A DNA stretch of 64,000 nucleotides from positions 99,420 to 163,419 of the forward strand of contig JAKSZP010006728.1 of NCBI GenBank assembly GCA_022478985.1. Reading direction: 5' to 3'. The notes below the pieces were generated by a model. The model worked only from the letters and a program-made list of their open reading frames with translations, searched no databases and was not told where the DNA came from. This DNA is from Massospora cicadina (taxonomy: Eukaryota > Entomophthoromycota > Entomophthoromycetes > Entomophthorales > Entomophthoraceae). This document shows, in pieces, positions 34,708 to 47,141 of this stretch (the first letter of the stretch is position 1; each line of letters starts with the position of its first letter). A program made the position numbers and the translations under genes.

Positions 34708-36760
34708 ATGTCTAGTGAAGTAAGCCACTTTTCTGAGGAATCAATGAGTATCACATGATGGGTACACTCTAACAGGCAGAAGATGCCTACCGCTAATATC
34801 ACTGATCTTTAATTTCAAGCATCTATGGACTTGGCCATTGAGGGCCCTGACCAAGATAATTATTAATTTTAATCTGTAGATGTGGAAGAAAAGGTCAAGG
34901 GATTAATAAGGGGGGCTATTAAACCCAGTGCTCACCCTAACTAAGACCGAGCATCTAAGGTTGCAGCTAATATGATAGGCCTATACAACAGAGCAGTTTC
35001 ACAATATACCAAAGTCAGTTTAGCTAGAACAGAACAGTACCTCCAGCAGTACGTGCATCCCACCATTCATCACGTACTCCAAATTTTGGGGTTGAATCTT
35101 TTAAGATCTAACGCCAATTGACCCTGGCGTAACAATTTTATTCTCATCTATCCTCTTTCTATGAGACAGATTCTAACTTTGGTCGGGATAATTGATAAGC
35201 CATACTCAATAATAGAAGGGAAACAATGCTATTAATAACCATCTGGTGTGAAATGACAATAGAGTTGATGGTTAAAATGGCCAAGAAGTATCTCAACATG
35301 TTAGCGATGTTGCTAATCCTATTCAATACCAAATCACTACCCTTGAAGATGAGATTACTAAACAACTGTAACAATTGAGGGCCCAACATGAGGAACGCTT
35401 TGTTGAACTCAATGGGTTAAAATCAACAACTTGTCCAGATTGTAGATACTACTTGAGAAGGTGGACCCGGTCCTGCTGGTCCTCCTGAACCTCCAGGACC
35501 ACCTAGTTCTCCTTTGGTGACCCTGGGACCCCTGGTGAACGAGGTCCTCAAAGCCTTGAGGGTCAATAAGGCCCACCTGGGCCTGCAGGTCGCGATGGTT
35601 TGCAAAAAACCCCAGACGTCCTGGTCCCCCTGGCTCAACGCTTTCAGTTCACAATTCTGAACCTTTGATTCTACTGGTATCAAGAGTGCTGGAGTTAGAA
35701 AACCAAATCTGAGCTTTAGCTCAAGGATTTTTCTTATCTCTAGAAGGCCTTCTGAATAACCTGGATTATTCACTAACCAACATATTGGATGGTGTTGATA
35801 ATGCTCATCATCTATGCAATGCCAACCAAACTATGCAAAAAAACACAGTTTGTAATGTTGACAGCTTCCATTGATCAGTTAACTGCCAAATACAGAGTAC
35901 TAAAGAATAAGCAAGAAGAGATGCTCACTGAAATTTTTAACTTAAATCAATCGCCTACAACTGGCCATCTTACACAATGGATTCAAATATCTACAAGATG
36001 ATCTCAACCATTTATGACAACAAGTTTGTTGAGTTCCTACTCAAGCCCATATCCCTGAGTCCAAACCCTATGAAGCTGTTCCGGTCATGTTATCAGGTGT
36101 ACATGTCTTAAGCAATGAACCCACCACTTTCAAACTTACCTTTAAGGATAAGTTTGAACCGGGTGAAGGTAGAATTTATTCTTTTCTATTTGTATATGAG
36201 CGACCAATGGATAGGGAGACAGATTAACAGAGAGTTTGGCACATTACTTCTTGTTTAAGCTTTTTCACTTAAGAAATCTTGGTTCCTCACTCTAAGGTTT
36301 GCAATACGTGGGATCAAGTGAAACCGCCCTTATTAAGGAATTTGGGAGTGATCTAATTCTATATAATCAAAAACAAGCGTTTATAAGCATCAAATCAAGT
36401 GAGTAGAGCCAATTCAAGATTTCTTAAAGAGATTTTATCATGAGGCACAGATTCTTGCTACTTGTGATCATATTACTGTAGATGATGCCATTTTGGCTGT
36501 GATGAGTGCATTTGCTTCTCATACTCAGTTGGTATTACATTTAAAATTTCTTAAAAGAAATTTCAGACCTATTCTCAACATCAAAGAGGCGTTGATGAGG
36601 ATTCCTAATGGGGTGGTTCACCTGACCTCTGCTAGTAACCCTCATTTCTATATCCATGTGATGCCGCCTAGACCCAAACCTAAACCTAAGAAGGAGCCTT
36701 GCAGCTATTGCGGTCTAATAGCTTATATGAAAACTCTATGTTGTAAGAAACAAGCTTAAG
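34708..36760 (+). pseudogene. LTR-D gag remnant
   Basis: Opens at the ATG at 34708 (MSSEVSHFSEESMSIT) and runs through many stops and some shifts. A helical, coiled-coil-like stretch lies near 35330-35420 (QLRAQHEERFVELNG). A Gly-X-Y run follows (own entry), then another helical block (VLELENQI), a capsid region at 36490-36640 (AFASHTQLVLHLKFLKRNFR, then ILNIKEAL, matching LTR-E Gag), and a zinc knuckle CSYCGLIAYMKTLC at about 36697-36740, in which Tyr stands at the expected His. That change is C-to-T at the codon first base. Confidence 0.75.
35460..35640 (+). other. Collagen-like Gly-X-Y run inside LTR-D gag
   Basis: About 19-20 consecutive triplets with Gly at every third codon. Examples in frame are GPAGPP at 35469, GDPGTPGERGPQ at 35516, GPPGPAGRDG at 35570 and GPPGS at 35623. 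The phase slips near 35514 and near 35614. Where Gly is missing the codon is GAA, AGT, AGC, AAA or AGA, each reachable from a GGN codon by G-to-A changes. One TAA interrupts at 35567. Proline-rich Gly-X-Y repeats form triple helices in collagens; in Gag this would be an unusual trimerising or spacer element. Function is inference. Confidence 0.75.
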
Positions 36761-36959
36761 AGTCAAAAAAGAGGAGTCAGCATAGAACTTGAGGTTCCCT
36801 GTGCTGACCTGCCTCCTGTGCCCTAATCGAAATCTTTTAACACTCCTAAAGACTGTTATGTGGTATCTGCTCCTGGTGAACTTGATATCCCTGATTTAGC
36901 CAACAAAGATAATACTTCTTCTTAAATTTCCATTTCATCTTATAATTCAATCCGAACAT

Positions 36960-37660
36960 TTGGTCCCTCAGTATTTTCTCTCCCGCACTTTGGCACTGGT
37001 GTGACCTGGATGGAAGTCATAGTGCACAAAGTGAAAGTTTTAGCTAACACCAATACAGGATTGCCCATAAATGTGATCTTGTCAAGGCTTATGAAAAAAA
37101 TCAAAGTGGCGCCGGACTTAAATCATTCTCAAGACTACAGAACTGCTGGTCATCCATATACTAAATCCATAGGAGCTTATTCTTCACTACCAATGCGCTT
37201 TGAAAAGTTGGTTATTTTGGCCACTGCAGTAGTGTTGGACAATAACTACTACGACTTGCTTTCAGGAACCAGATTTCTCATTGATTTAGATTCAATAATT
37301 AGTTTTAGGGAGAATTATCTTTCTTTAATTGGATACCAAGTACCGCTAATTTTAAAATATGTCCCCAATAGCAAAGGCAAACTCAAATGACTCATTTTCT
37401 TATTGGAATATCATACTTCTATCTCTTGTATTGAATACCAAATTTTGGTACCTAGGACCATTCTTCCGCCTCCTTCAGCTTGTGCCTCTGAAGGAATGCC
37501 TTTATACTCTAACAATTCAATTACTATTCCCCCAAAAGCTAAAGTTACTATTGATACTGGAGTACAAGTATTTGTGCCAGCTGATCATGTATTAGAGATG
37601 TCTGGTAACAAAAAATCCCTCTCATTTGGAGGCCTTAACCTGCCCTGGTATCCTTGATCC
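36960..37660 (+). pseudogene. LTR-D protease and linker remnant
   Basis: The frame 37001-37390 reads VTWMEVIVHKVKVLANTNTG, then LPINVILSRLMKKIKVAPDL and YRTAGH. It matches the proteases of LTR-A, C and E, but Asp of the catalytic DTG is Asn (TNTG). The linker at 37403-37657 resembles that before RT in LTR-C (EGMPLYSNNSITIPPKAKV). Confidence 0.78.
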
Positions 37661-37799
37661 TGCCTACAATGGAACTGTTTTAGTTCTATTAGCTAATCTC
37701 ACCTCTCAACCTATATGATTGAATTGCAATAATCCCATTGTCTATGTGCGGCCTACTCCTGTGGGTGACATATTATACGCCTCATGATGTGGAGATTTA

Positions 37800-39250
37800 C
37801 TTGAATTTGGTCTAGAAGATCCCTCTATCGTTGCTAGAATTTACATCAAATTTGGAGATTCAGTTACTCCAGAACAACAGCATTAAGACAAGGCTCTAAT
37901 TGAAGAGTATGCAGATATACCTGCCAAGGGTCTCAGAGATTTTGGGCTAATGAAAGATGTGCAGCATCAGGTGAAAACTGGGGTACCCCCCATTTAAGCC
38001 TGGTCTTATCGCAAATCTAAAGTCAAAGAGGCTCAGGTATCAGTGGAGTTGAAACAACTCACAATGAAAGGCTACTAACGCCTTCTCAAAGTCCATGGGC
38101 TTCCACTCTACTTCTCATCTGAAAAAAGGATGGAGGTCATAGAGTGGTTATGGACTATCGTCAGCTTAATGCAGTTACCCAAAAGGATTCTTACCCTCTA
38201 CCTCACATTGATGATTCATTGAGACTATTGTCTGGGTCACAGTTCTTCTTGGCCATGGAACTCGCTAGTGGCTATTGGAAAATTGATCTGGCTCTGGAAG
38301 ACCGTCAAAATGAGCCTTAATTTCTAGTGAGGGGTTATTTGAACCTACTCATATGCCACAGGGGCTTTGTAATTCCCCTGCTACTTTTCAAAGAGCCATG
38401 GATGGATTATTTGGTTTTTTTAAACTTTCCTGCGTTTTAGTTTATTTAGATGATGTTACTGTTTTCTCTCGCACTTTTAACGAGCATTTATCTCATTTAA
38501 AGGAAGTATTTAGTTGAATGCGCCACACTTTGCTTAAGCTAAAGCCATCCAAGTGTGCTTTTTTCAAGACTGAGATGAAATTTTTAGGCCATAAAGTTAA
38601 TTGAAATGGGATTTTACTCATATCTAATAAAAGATACAAGCTATTTTGGACATGCCTGTTCCTAAAAGCTTGTGCGATATTCAAGTGTTTTTAGGGATAG
38701 TTGGTTATTACCAACAATTCATCCCTCATTTTGCGGAAATTGTAGAGCCTTTAGTTTACCTTTTGCACAAAGAAGTTCATTTTGTATGGGAAGATTACAA
38801 CAGCAAGCTTTTGATCTTTTGCATCAAGCTTTTATTAGTGCCCCAATCTTAGACCATCCTGATTTTTCAAAACCCTTTATCTTATTACCAATGCCAGTGA
38901 TGTATCTATTTAGGCTATTCTGGCTCAGCATGATTTCAACCTGGTTGATCATCACATCGTTTATTATAGTAAAACCCTTTCCAAGGCTGAACTCAATTAT
39001 AGTAGTACTGAGAGGCAATGACTCGCAGTTCTATCCGCCATCAAGCATTTTCATCCTTATCTCTATGGCAAAAGATTTACTATCATCACGGACCATGCTT
39101 CCTTAAAATGGTTACAACAAATGAAGGATCCTGATGAACGCTTAGCTAGATGGTCGTTAAAGCTTCAGAATTATGACTTTTCAATTCAACATTGTGCTGG
39201 AGCTATGCACCAAAATGCTGATGGACTTTCTCACTTACCTATACTAACTT
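37800..39250 (+). pseudogene. LTR-D reverse transcriptase and RNase H remnant
   Basis: RT blocks in several frames: RVVMDYRQLNAVTQKDSYPL (about 38140), FFLAMELASGYWKIDLAL, MPQGLCNSPATFQRAMDGL and the intact LVYLDDVTVFSRTF (about 38435-38480). Connection: IQVFLGIVGYYQQFIPHF (38646-38852). RNase H: ILDHPDFSKPFIL, LSKAELNYS, FTIITDHASLKWLQQMKDPD and AMHQNADGLSHLP, ending near 39240. Frame changes near 38340 and 38640. Confidence 0.82.
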
Positions 39251-40487
39251 TATTCACTGCTGAGAAAGATTGTATCTATGATCTGATTGGCAGACCTGAT
39301 CTCTGGTATCATGAATCTAAGGACGTTATAGCGAGGCTACAATCCTTAACCAGGAATACTAAAGTTAAAGATGGTTCTTTATATAAGAAGTTAGAATCTA
39401 AATGGCTGCCTCTTATTCAGCCTTCTGAGAGGACTGATACTATTAAGGAGGCTCATCAAACTGTAGGTCATGAAGCTTCGCTAAGGCTTTACAGTGGTTG
39501 AAAAGTCATTGTTATTGGGATAACATGCTGGAAACTGTGCACAAAGTGTTGGAGACTTGTCTCACTTGCCAACAACAGCATGGTGGAAATCCAATTTACT
39601 AACAAAAAAATGTGGGACCTTCAGAACCTTTTTCCACTATGAGTATAGATGTGGTGGTCCCTCTCCATACTTCTACTTATGGCCATCGTTATATTATATT
39701 AGCTATTGACCATTTTACAAATGCATTGAAGCTGTCTCTGTTTCCACAGTCACCGCTAAGGCTACTTTGTCCTTCCTTTTTAAGCAAGTTTTCACCTGGC
39801 ATGGTAGCCCAAAAGTTATTTTATCTGATAAAAGGACCAACTTTGTTTCACAGGTGGTATCTGAGCTCACTAAATTAATGGGTACCTATTGGTCATTTAC
39901 AACACCTTACAATCTTTCCACTAACGTTGCAGTCAAATGAGCAAATGGTACCCTTGTACTTATTCTTTCAAAAGATGGCCTCCAATGATCCTAGTAGATG
40001 GAATCTCTACTTACCTAATGCGATGTTAGCCTATAGGGTTAGCTATTATCATATAATTGAAATTTCTCCCTTCAAGGCTCTTTACGGTCAGGATCCTATT
40101 TAGCCCTAAAATGTACAGCCTATACTTGATGCTGCAACTGCAAACTACTGATTTAGCCATGAGGAGACTAGTTGATGATATTATCAGAGTACAAGCCTTA
40201 GCCTTGAGTTCTCTTGCTTCTACAATCTTAAAAGAGAGAACTAGAACCAATGCTATTTGACCTATATTACCTGGATATCAAATTGGGGATCTTGTACTCT
40301 TTTATCATCATAGACCTGGAGGACGAATTCACAAACTTGATACCTTATGCGCCAGTCCTTACCGTATTATTTCTCATTGGGGTATTGAATACTCCATTTC
40401 AGCTATTGATACTGGGACTGTTATTAATAGAGTTCATATTAGGTTTCTTCATAAGTATGTGCCCCCTAGACAAGATCTTAAGGGCAT
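39250..40487 (+). pseudogene. LTR-D integrase remnant and 3' end
   Basis: The frame 39121-39501 runs through the RNase H tail into IKEAHQTVGHEASLRLYSG, the His pair of the zinc-binding region; CLTCQQQ follows near 39560. The core reads MSIDVVVPLHTSTYGHRYII (39612-39878) and, in another frame, FTWHGSPKVILSD, then NFVSQVVSELTKLMG. The C-terminal part reads LPGYQIGDLVLFYHHRPGGR and FLHKYVPP just before the 3' LTR. No chromodomain was seen. Confidence 0.78.
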
Positions 40488-41046
40488 TGTTGGAAATACA
40501 ACTGCGATGACCAAACTATAATCAAGATTGATATTCACTGTCTTGGTCTAATAAGATCATAAAAATCCTGTCAGAGATATCCAATTCTTGGATAGACTGA
40601 CAATCGACACTTCAAGAGATATTGGTTTCCTCTGAAGGATGAGGATAATCAATATGAAGGGCTAAACCCTCCACAAGAAGGTCGATCTCATCTAATAAAA
40701 ACCTTAGCAGATCTGACCATCACAAATATATAATAATAATCAGCAATATCAGTCATCTATTAGAAAATATTTTACCTCAGTTGAAGCTTGAAAATCCTTA
40801 CGAAGAACTACCTAATCTACTCCTATAAATATCCCTCATTTCTAACTAATAAAATACCACTATTTTTGTAGCGCGTAGCTCAATTTTTGTCAATTCATAA
40901 AAAGTTCTTTATTCCAATTGGGTTTTACTATTTCAACGAAATTAATAACTTCATTGCTTTGTTTCCACCTTTTCTAGAGCCACAAAACTAATAATTTTGT
41001 AGCCTTTGTAGCACTTGAATATTGAAATTTCTCATAAAATCCAATA
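40488..41046 (+). repeat. LTR-D 3' long terminal repeat
   Basis: 559 bp, TGTTGGAAAT to TCCAATA, followed at once by the GGATC target copy and LINE-C sequence. Confidence 0.9.
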
Positions 41047-42867
41047 GGATCACTGTGAGGGTTAATTGATCAATTATAGTGTTATCTTGGGTTATGGGAA
41101 AGGGAAACTCAACCAGCCAGCAAGAGGCTCACTAGGGCCATATCAATCTATGAAGCTGATGTGAATCTCCGACCTGCACCTTGGATCCAAGAAATACAGC
41201 CAAGGCCAGATGCCGAGGGGAAAATATCAATAAAACCACTTGACCTGAGGAAATTTTGAAGCTGGGCTGTACCTCATCTCTCTTGTGTGGCAAGAGGAAA
41301 TGTGTTGCGCACCTGAATCAACATTGTGTTGAAATTCCCCATCAGCACATATTGCATGGGATTTACAGTATAGCAAGTACTTCCAAAATGATGGTCCTGC
41401 TCTTGGCCTGCATTTGGAAGGTATATTCTTGCAACAAAGAAGGATAACTCAGGGGTTGATAATTTAGCCAATATAAGGCGATCATCAAGATGTATCAAAA
41501 AATGTTGGGTTTTCACCTGGGTGTTGAGGATAATAAGGGCAGCATAGTGTGTCAACAGCAGTTACCTCCTGATTGGTCATTCCATGCTTCTATATCAGAG
41601 GAGGGGACATGAGGCTCCTGTATGGCTGTAATATCCATGTTTGTCGACCTGAAGTTGCAGATTAGGCAGGCTCCCCGCTTGTAATCCTGCAGCCCAATAG
41701 AGTTATGGACTGCAGGGTCAGGGTGCCCTTTGGGGCCTCACAGCTTTCCCCCTCCGTATCCCAGGGGGTTATCAGAGCTTCCACATGCATCCATAAGGAT
41801 GCTCATTTTTAGTCCTTGATTGATTTTTACAGCAATCTGTGCTAATTGATGATGAGGGGGATTATCCTGAGTTGACGTGTCTGAGGAGCCTGTAAGCCAT
41901 CCTAAGATACTACCCCCGCTGCTTTGCACAGGAGTATCTTGAGGGTGCTCCATAAGCTCCTCCATTTGTGCATCATCTGATGTATCAAAGTCCATGGGCA
42001 CCTTTTTCAGTACTGAGAATGACGTCTTAGTTGCAATACCCTTAGGTTGTGGGGATAGAAATGACTTGGAGCCTCCTCACTAACTTGGAGTACTCCATAA
42101 CTGTTCCTCCCTTGGGGTATTTTTTGTTACTGAATTTGTTCTAGATGCCCCCCTGGGCTTTCTTCCTCTGTGGTAGCTTGATGAGAAGTAGAATTGCGCT
42201 TATTTTGGGCTAGTTAAGGGTCTGGAACTTTAGAAGGGGTTCCCATATGGAGAGGGTTTTATGAACCAAGGGATTGAAGTTGTGTGACTGGCTGTGACTT
42301 CTCAACTGCTACACGAAGAGCAGAGGTGGTTAGTCCTGTACCCATACCCAGTGGATTGGCTGAGGGATTGACGCTGCTGCTGTGTGGGAGCGTTTCTTAC
42401 CTGTCACTGGAACTTGGATACTATATAAGAGAGCTTGCTTATGAGCTGTACAACTACTATATAGGTGGCCCAAAGCATTACACTATGAGCGACGTGATTG
42501 TGCCTTCTCTGGATTAACAAAGAAGTTTTTGAGCAGGATCCAATGACTGCAACGCGTGGGATAACCTCCATGTGGTGGGCCACCATTGGGTTAGGGAGAA
42601 ATGAGGCTCTAGCAATATGAGCCCTCTGGGTTGGTGCATAGTAGGTTGGCGTGTACAGTTCTAGTGATAGAACTGACCCAAATTCCATCAATCCCTGATG
42701 AAGCGCAAGCTTTAGGGATTCTGGGTCCACTTTAGAAGGCATATTTTAGAAAGTTACCCATGAATTTTCTCAAAGTTAGTATAGTTCTCAGTACATAAAG
42801 AGAGCCATGCAGAATCTCAATTGTAACTGAGGCTTCACGGTCCGCATCTGCTGCAGTTGTAAACCCT
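41047..42867 (-). pseudogene. LINE-C endonuclease and ORF1 C-terminal part
   Basis: The endonuclease lies at about 41640-41080: DITAIQEPHVPSS with the catalytic Gln-Glu, then ARIYLPNAGQEQDHHF and MGNFNTM, where GDFN is expected. A Ser/Gly-rich ORF1 tail is at 42001-41738. The frame 42742-42404 is ORF1 with an RRM-like block (LALHQGLMEFGSVLSLELY). A CCHC relic near 42510-42460 reads CNALGHLYSSC, with its first cysteine lost. LTR-E cuts ORF1 at 42868. Confidence 0.72.
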
Positions 42868-43647
42868 ACTTTTGTTTTAGGGGTCTCAAGCTCACTGGTT
42901 CATTTAGGACCTAAAACACCAACAAACAGGGGAAGTAAACCACTTATTAAAATAAAAGAAAATAAATAATAAAAACTAGAAATTTGAGTTATAGATAGTT
43001 TTATTAGTTTCGTGGGGGTAAGAAAAAATGAACCCTCTTGATATAAGACCAGTCAGTATTTATTCTTTAATGAGGGTTAAAGGGAATTCAATGATAAGTT
43101 TGGAAAGCTTGTTACGGTCCAAATGAGGAAATATGAGAATGTATCCTATCAAAGCTTGGAAAACACGCTTCACTTTGGCTTAATGACAGATGGGGAGTTA
43201 ATTTTTGTCAAGTCATACCCATGAGGTAACGATTTAATAATTTCAGCCAATCCCTGCTAGCTAAAATTACTTCACCTTGGGGGCCCTCCATCACACCTAT
43301 AAAAGGGGTGGTCCCCGCTTAGGTGTTCAAAGGAAATTGGACGTGGAAGGGGAAGAAACTTCTGATGGATTCTTCAGGTTCACTCGCGTGGTTGGGGCAA
43401 TTTGACTGCCTGACTTCATGCTAATTGCCCGTTTAGTATTCATATTAGTGTTACCCCAATTTGCGGGGTTCCACTGAGAATCAGTCAGGGTCTTTTGGCC
43501 AATAAAATTATTATTATCATTTAAATCAATCTCCTCATTATCGCGGACTTGTAAATGTCTGACATTTCCTCGTTATGGCTTATTTTTACCCAAAACATTC
43601 TTATTCTGAAGCCTGGAAGGCAAAAGTCCAACATCACCCTCCTCAAG
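42868..43647 (-). repeat. LTR-E 3' LTR and polypurine tract
   Basis: The LTR, 43633-42868 (766 bp), matches 49510-48744. The inner side carries TTGAGGAGGGTGA on the minus strand (43634-43647), a good plus-strand primer tract. Confidence 0.85.
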
Positions 43648-43679
43648 AATGCTGGGGGTAGAAGAGGGATGAAGTAAGC

Positions 43680-44880
43680 AGCCATGAACTTGGTTGATGG
43701 TGAGTCTGGAAGCTCGGGATTTGATGGAATATTCATCCCCTCACTTGTATGTGACTAAAATAGACCTTCCCAGATAGTACCGAGCTTTTCACTTTTTGGA
43801 GTGATTTGGTTGTGGTATATTGTACCAAGTCAGATATTTGGAATAAAGGAAGAGGGGCCCTGAGCTCATTTGCGGCTTGTCCTTCTTTGGCAACAGTCTT
43901 GGCCAAATTAGTCAAGGATTCTGATTGTAATTGGATGTTGGGTTGGGCCAACTTTTTCATAGCTTGTTCAGGATCAGTCCTGTTAGAGAAAATATCCTTG
44001 GCTAATAATGCTGTCACCCCAGGTTTTTGCCCATATAACACAAGGAATGGGGACATCTTGAGGATGTGATGGTAGCTAATATGGTAGGCTATGAGGGCAC
44101 TGGGAAAGAAAAAGATTCCAGTGGAAAGGATCTGAAGTGTCCATTTTGCATAAAATCGAGACCAAGGTTCCATTAACTCTTTCTACTTCACCATTTGTGG
44201 ATGGGTTATAGGGGCTGAGAAGAGTTGTTGAAATCCCATAGAAGTGGCGAGGAACTTTACCACTCATGAGGTAAAATTTTTCCCATTGTCACATAGGAGA
44301 CTTCGGGGCACCCATGCCAGGTGAAGATGTAATGGTGTAAGAAGGTGACCGTGGCTTTAGCAGTCTGAGTGGGAAAAGCAACAGCTACAACCCATTTGGT
44401 GAAATGATCAATAAAGATAAAGATATAGCGATTTCCACCTGTAGTCTGACTAAGAGGACCTACTACATCCAAATTTATGGTGTGGAAGGGTTGGTGGGGC
44501 GTCATAGGTTGATACTGATATCGGGTATTGAAGCTAGTTTTTTACGGGTCTGGCATGCATCCAAGAATTCAGTTATGGTTTCTATTATGCCCTCCCAGTA
44601 GTACCGCTTTTTTACAACTCATAAGTTTTGCGTACTCCGCCATGCCCCATAATAGTGTGAGAATCTAAGATAATGGGTACTCGTTTGGATGGCTGGAGAT
44701 AGGGAAACTAATTTACTCCTACTTTCTAATCTAATTTCCCATTCTCTACCTTCGTGTTTTGGTAGTGCCAATCTATCATCTTCTGTACTGGTTCATCTTG
44801 ATAAGCCCATGCGTTAGGAGTCATTAGGAGATCATGCAACCTCTCAGCTTTGCTATTGTCAAGGTGAAGGACAAAAAGTC
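43680..44880 (-). pseudogene. LTR-E integrase remnant
   Basis: The core at 44505-44257 reads INLDVVGPLSQTTGGNRYIF with the first Asp, then FTWHGCPEVS; the second Asp motif is degraded. GKVPRHFYGISTTLLSPYNP and STNGEVERVNG (44267-44076) carry the third acidic residue (VE). The frame 44173-43733 holds the C-terminal part (ISYHHILKMSPFLVLYGQKP). A zinc-binding relic is near 44640-44560. One frame change lies at about 44260. Confidence 0.8.
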
Positions 44881-46950
44881 GCGTCGTCCCATCAATGTTC
44901 ATATGGCGTGTCCCAGATTGAGTGCTTAATGGTCATATCATGATGCTGGAGCTTAAGAGCCCAGCGAGCCAACCGCCCAGTGGGATCTTTCATATTCTGC
45001 AACCACTTCAATGCGGCGTGGTCAGTAATTACTTTGAATGATGTCCCATAAAGCCAAAGGCGATAGTATTTGACCTCAAGTAAGACAGAAAGGCACTCAT
45101 TTTCAGTGACGCTGTAGTTGCGCTCAGCTTTTGAGAGCATCTTGATGAAGTAAAATATGGGATTATCGACCCCATTTACATCCATCTGAGCCAAGCTAGC
45201 TCCAACGGCGTAGTCAGAGTATCTGTGAACAACATGAAAGGCTTGCCATAGTCATGGTGGCGGAGTATTAACCTTTTTTGTAATAGTGCCTTCAGGGTCT
45301 CAAATTCGGCCTTTTATTCAGAACCCCAATAGAAGGAGGTGTCCTTAGCCAAGAGACGTATGAGGGGCTCACTAAGCTGAACAAACTTGGGGATGAACTG
45401 ATGGTAATACTCCATCATGCTTAAGAATAACTGTATGTTATGAAGGGTTTTGGGCGCGGGCATCTTGGATATTGCTTTGACTTTATCTTGTAGAGGCTGT
45501 ATCTCATATTGGGAGATGACATGCCTTAGGAATCCAACTTCTTCTAATAGAAGGTGCATTTTACAGGGCTTCAGCTTTATGTTGGATGCCCACAAGCGTC
45601 GGAACACCTCCTTTAGGTGTGTGAGATGCTCGTTGAATGTCTTAGAGAAGACTGTGATGTCATTGAGGTAGACGACCATACAGCTCAGCTTAAGGTCCTG
45701 GAGAATTTGATCCATAGCCCACTTAAAAGTAGTAGATGCATTACACAACCCCTGAGATAGGCCGAGTGGGTTGGAACAAACCCTCGCTGCAGATAAGGGC
45801 ACACTTCTCCTGATCCTGTGGAGAAAGGTCCATCTACCAATACCCGATAGCCAAGTCTATGGCGCATAAGTATTTAGACCCAGAGAGTTGGGCCAGAGCG
45901 TCGTCAATATGAGGGATTGGGTAACTGCCTTCTCTGTGAGGTTGTTTAGTTTTTGGTAGTTCATCACTACACAATGACCTCATTTTTCTTTTTTATCAAA
46001 AGGAGCGGGGATAACCAAGAGCTTTGGGAAGGCACCAACAACCCAGCGTCCAGCAGCTGTTTGAGCCCCATCCGCATCTGTAGCTCCTCAAATTTAGATT
46101 TGTGGTAAGGTTTGGAGCTGATAGGGCGAGCATCCTCCATGTGAATAGTATGAGTCCAACCTTTCATGTTCCCATAGTTGGTGTCAGAGGTAGAGAAGAT
46201 GTCGCTATAGGACTCCAGTAAGATGTGAACCTTGTCAAGCTCAGCGGGGGTTAGTTTATCTGAAATATGATCAGTAGGAAGAGTGCATAGTGATTAGTCT
46301 GCTGGTAAGCCCATAACAGCCATAGATCCAATACAGTGAACTTGTTTTATTTATTCAAGGAAATCAGTATACCCCATCTGATCTCTTGATGCATTTTTAC
46401 AACCATATCCTTCTTGGTGAGATTTCCTAATAGAAGATTGATAGGTCATTGATAGGCAGGGTCTAGTATGCCCGGCAAAACTCTGGGCTCCAAAGGACTA
46501 ACTCCGTCAATTCTGGTTGGATGCAATAAGAAGTTGTGGGTTATTTGTAGGGTAATATTAGTATATTACCTTTTGTTCACCATCCTTAATGACCACCTCT
46601 TCGGAAGAATAGAAAGGGATACCCCCAAGGCTGTCCACTCATAGAGGCAACATTTTTGTATGCCGTCCTGCTGTGGTGTAGTTTAGGGATAGAGTGGAAA
46701 AGGGATACTCAACTGTGCAAACATAATCCTTTTTATTCAGCTCTTCATTTGCCAAAATCAGAGGAACCTAGTAGTTAAGCAAAGAGAGATAGCCCTGCTT
46801 CAAGTAAATAACCCCTTCATATTTGAGCATGAACTGGTTACCAATGAGTAGATTATAGGTATTGTTGGCCAAGGCCGCTGCGGGGCTGAGAGAGGAACTT
46901 TTCTAAATTGGATGGGTAAAGATGTTTAGGCCCCAATGGCATGAGTGTTG
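44880..46950 (-). pseudogene. LTR-E reverse transcriptase and RNase H
   Basis: RT start at 46167-45967 (ARPISSKPYHKSKFEELQMR, LDAGLLVPSQSSWLSPLLLI). Palm and connection at 45802-45314: LSQGLCNASTTFKWAMDQIL and MVVYLNDITVFSKTF, so catalytic YLDD has become YLND by a G-to-A change. IQLFLSMMEYYHQFIPKF follows. RNase H at 45194-44892 reads MLSKAERNYSVTENECLSVL and VITDHAALKWLQNMKDP. The protease-RT linker extends to about 46950. Stops are fewer than in LTR-A. Confidence 0.84.
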
Positions 46951-47110
46951 TCTAGCCCCGCAGTTCCAAACTCTTGTGTGTAGTCGAGGTCAGGGGCTAA
47001 CTTAATTTTTTCATAAGTTTGGATGATACAACGTTCACAGGGGACCCAGTGTCAAGAATAGCCTTAACCCGCACTCCATTAAAAATGACTTCACTTTAGT
47101 GAAAGTTACA
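46950..47110 (-). pseudogene. LTR-E protease, active site intact
   Basis: The minus frame near 47090-46950 reads VKAILDTGSPVNVVSSKLMK, the retropepsin active-site loop with Asp-Thr-Gly preserved, followed after a stop and shift by PDLDYTQEFGTAGLD. It aligns with the proteases of LTR-A, C and D and is the least altered of the four with that of LTR-C. Confidence 0.8.
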
Positions 47111-47141
47111 CCCAAGTTGGGGGGAAGAGCGAGGACCTTCT

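Larger units (their letters stand above)
34087..41046 (+). mobile_element. LTR-D, Ty3/gypsy retrotransposon with a collagen-like Gag insert
   Basis: 6960 bp. LTRs 34087-34641 and 40488-41046 begin TGTTGGA and end CAATA. The perfect target duplication GGATC is at 34082-34086 and 41047-41051. A tRNA-type primer site follows the 5' LTR by one base. Gag, protease, RT (YLDD), RNase H and integrase are in gypsy order. It sits inside LINE-C ORF2, after the endonuclease. A solitary LTR of the same family is at 53135-53697. Confidence 0.94.
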
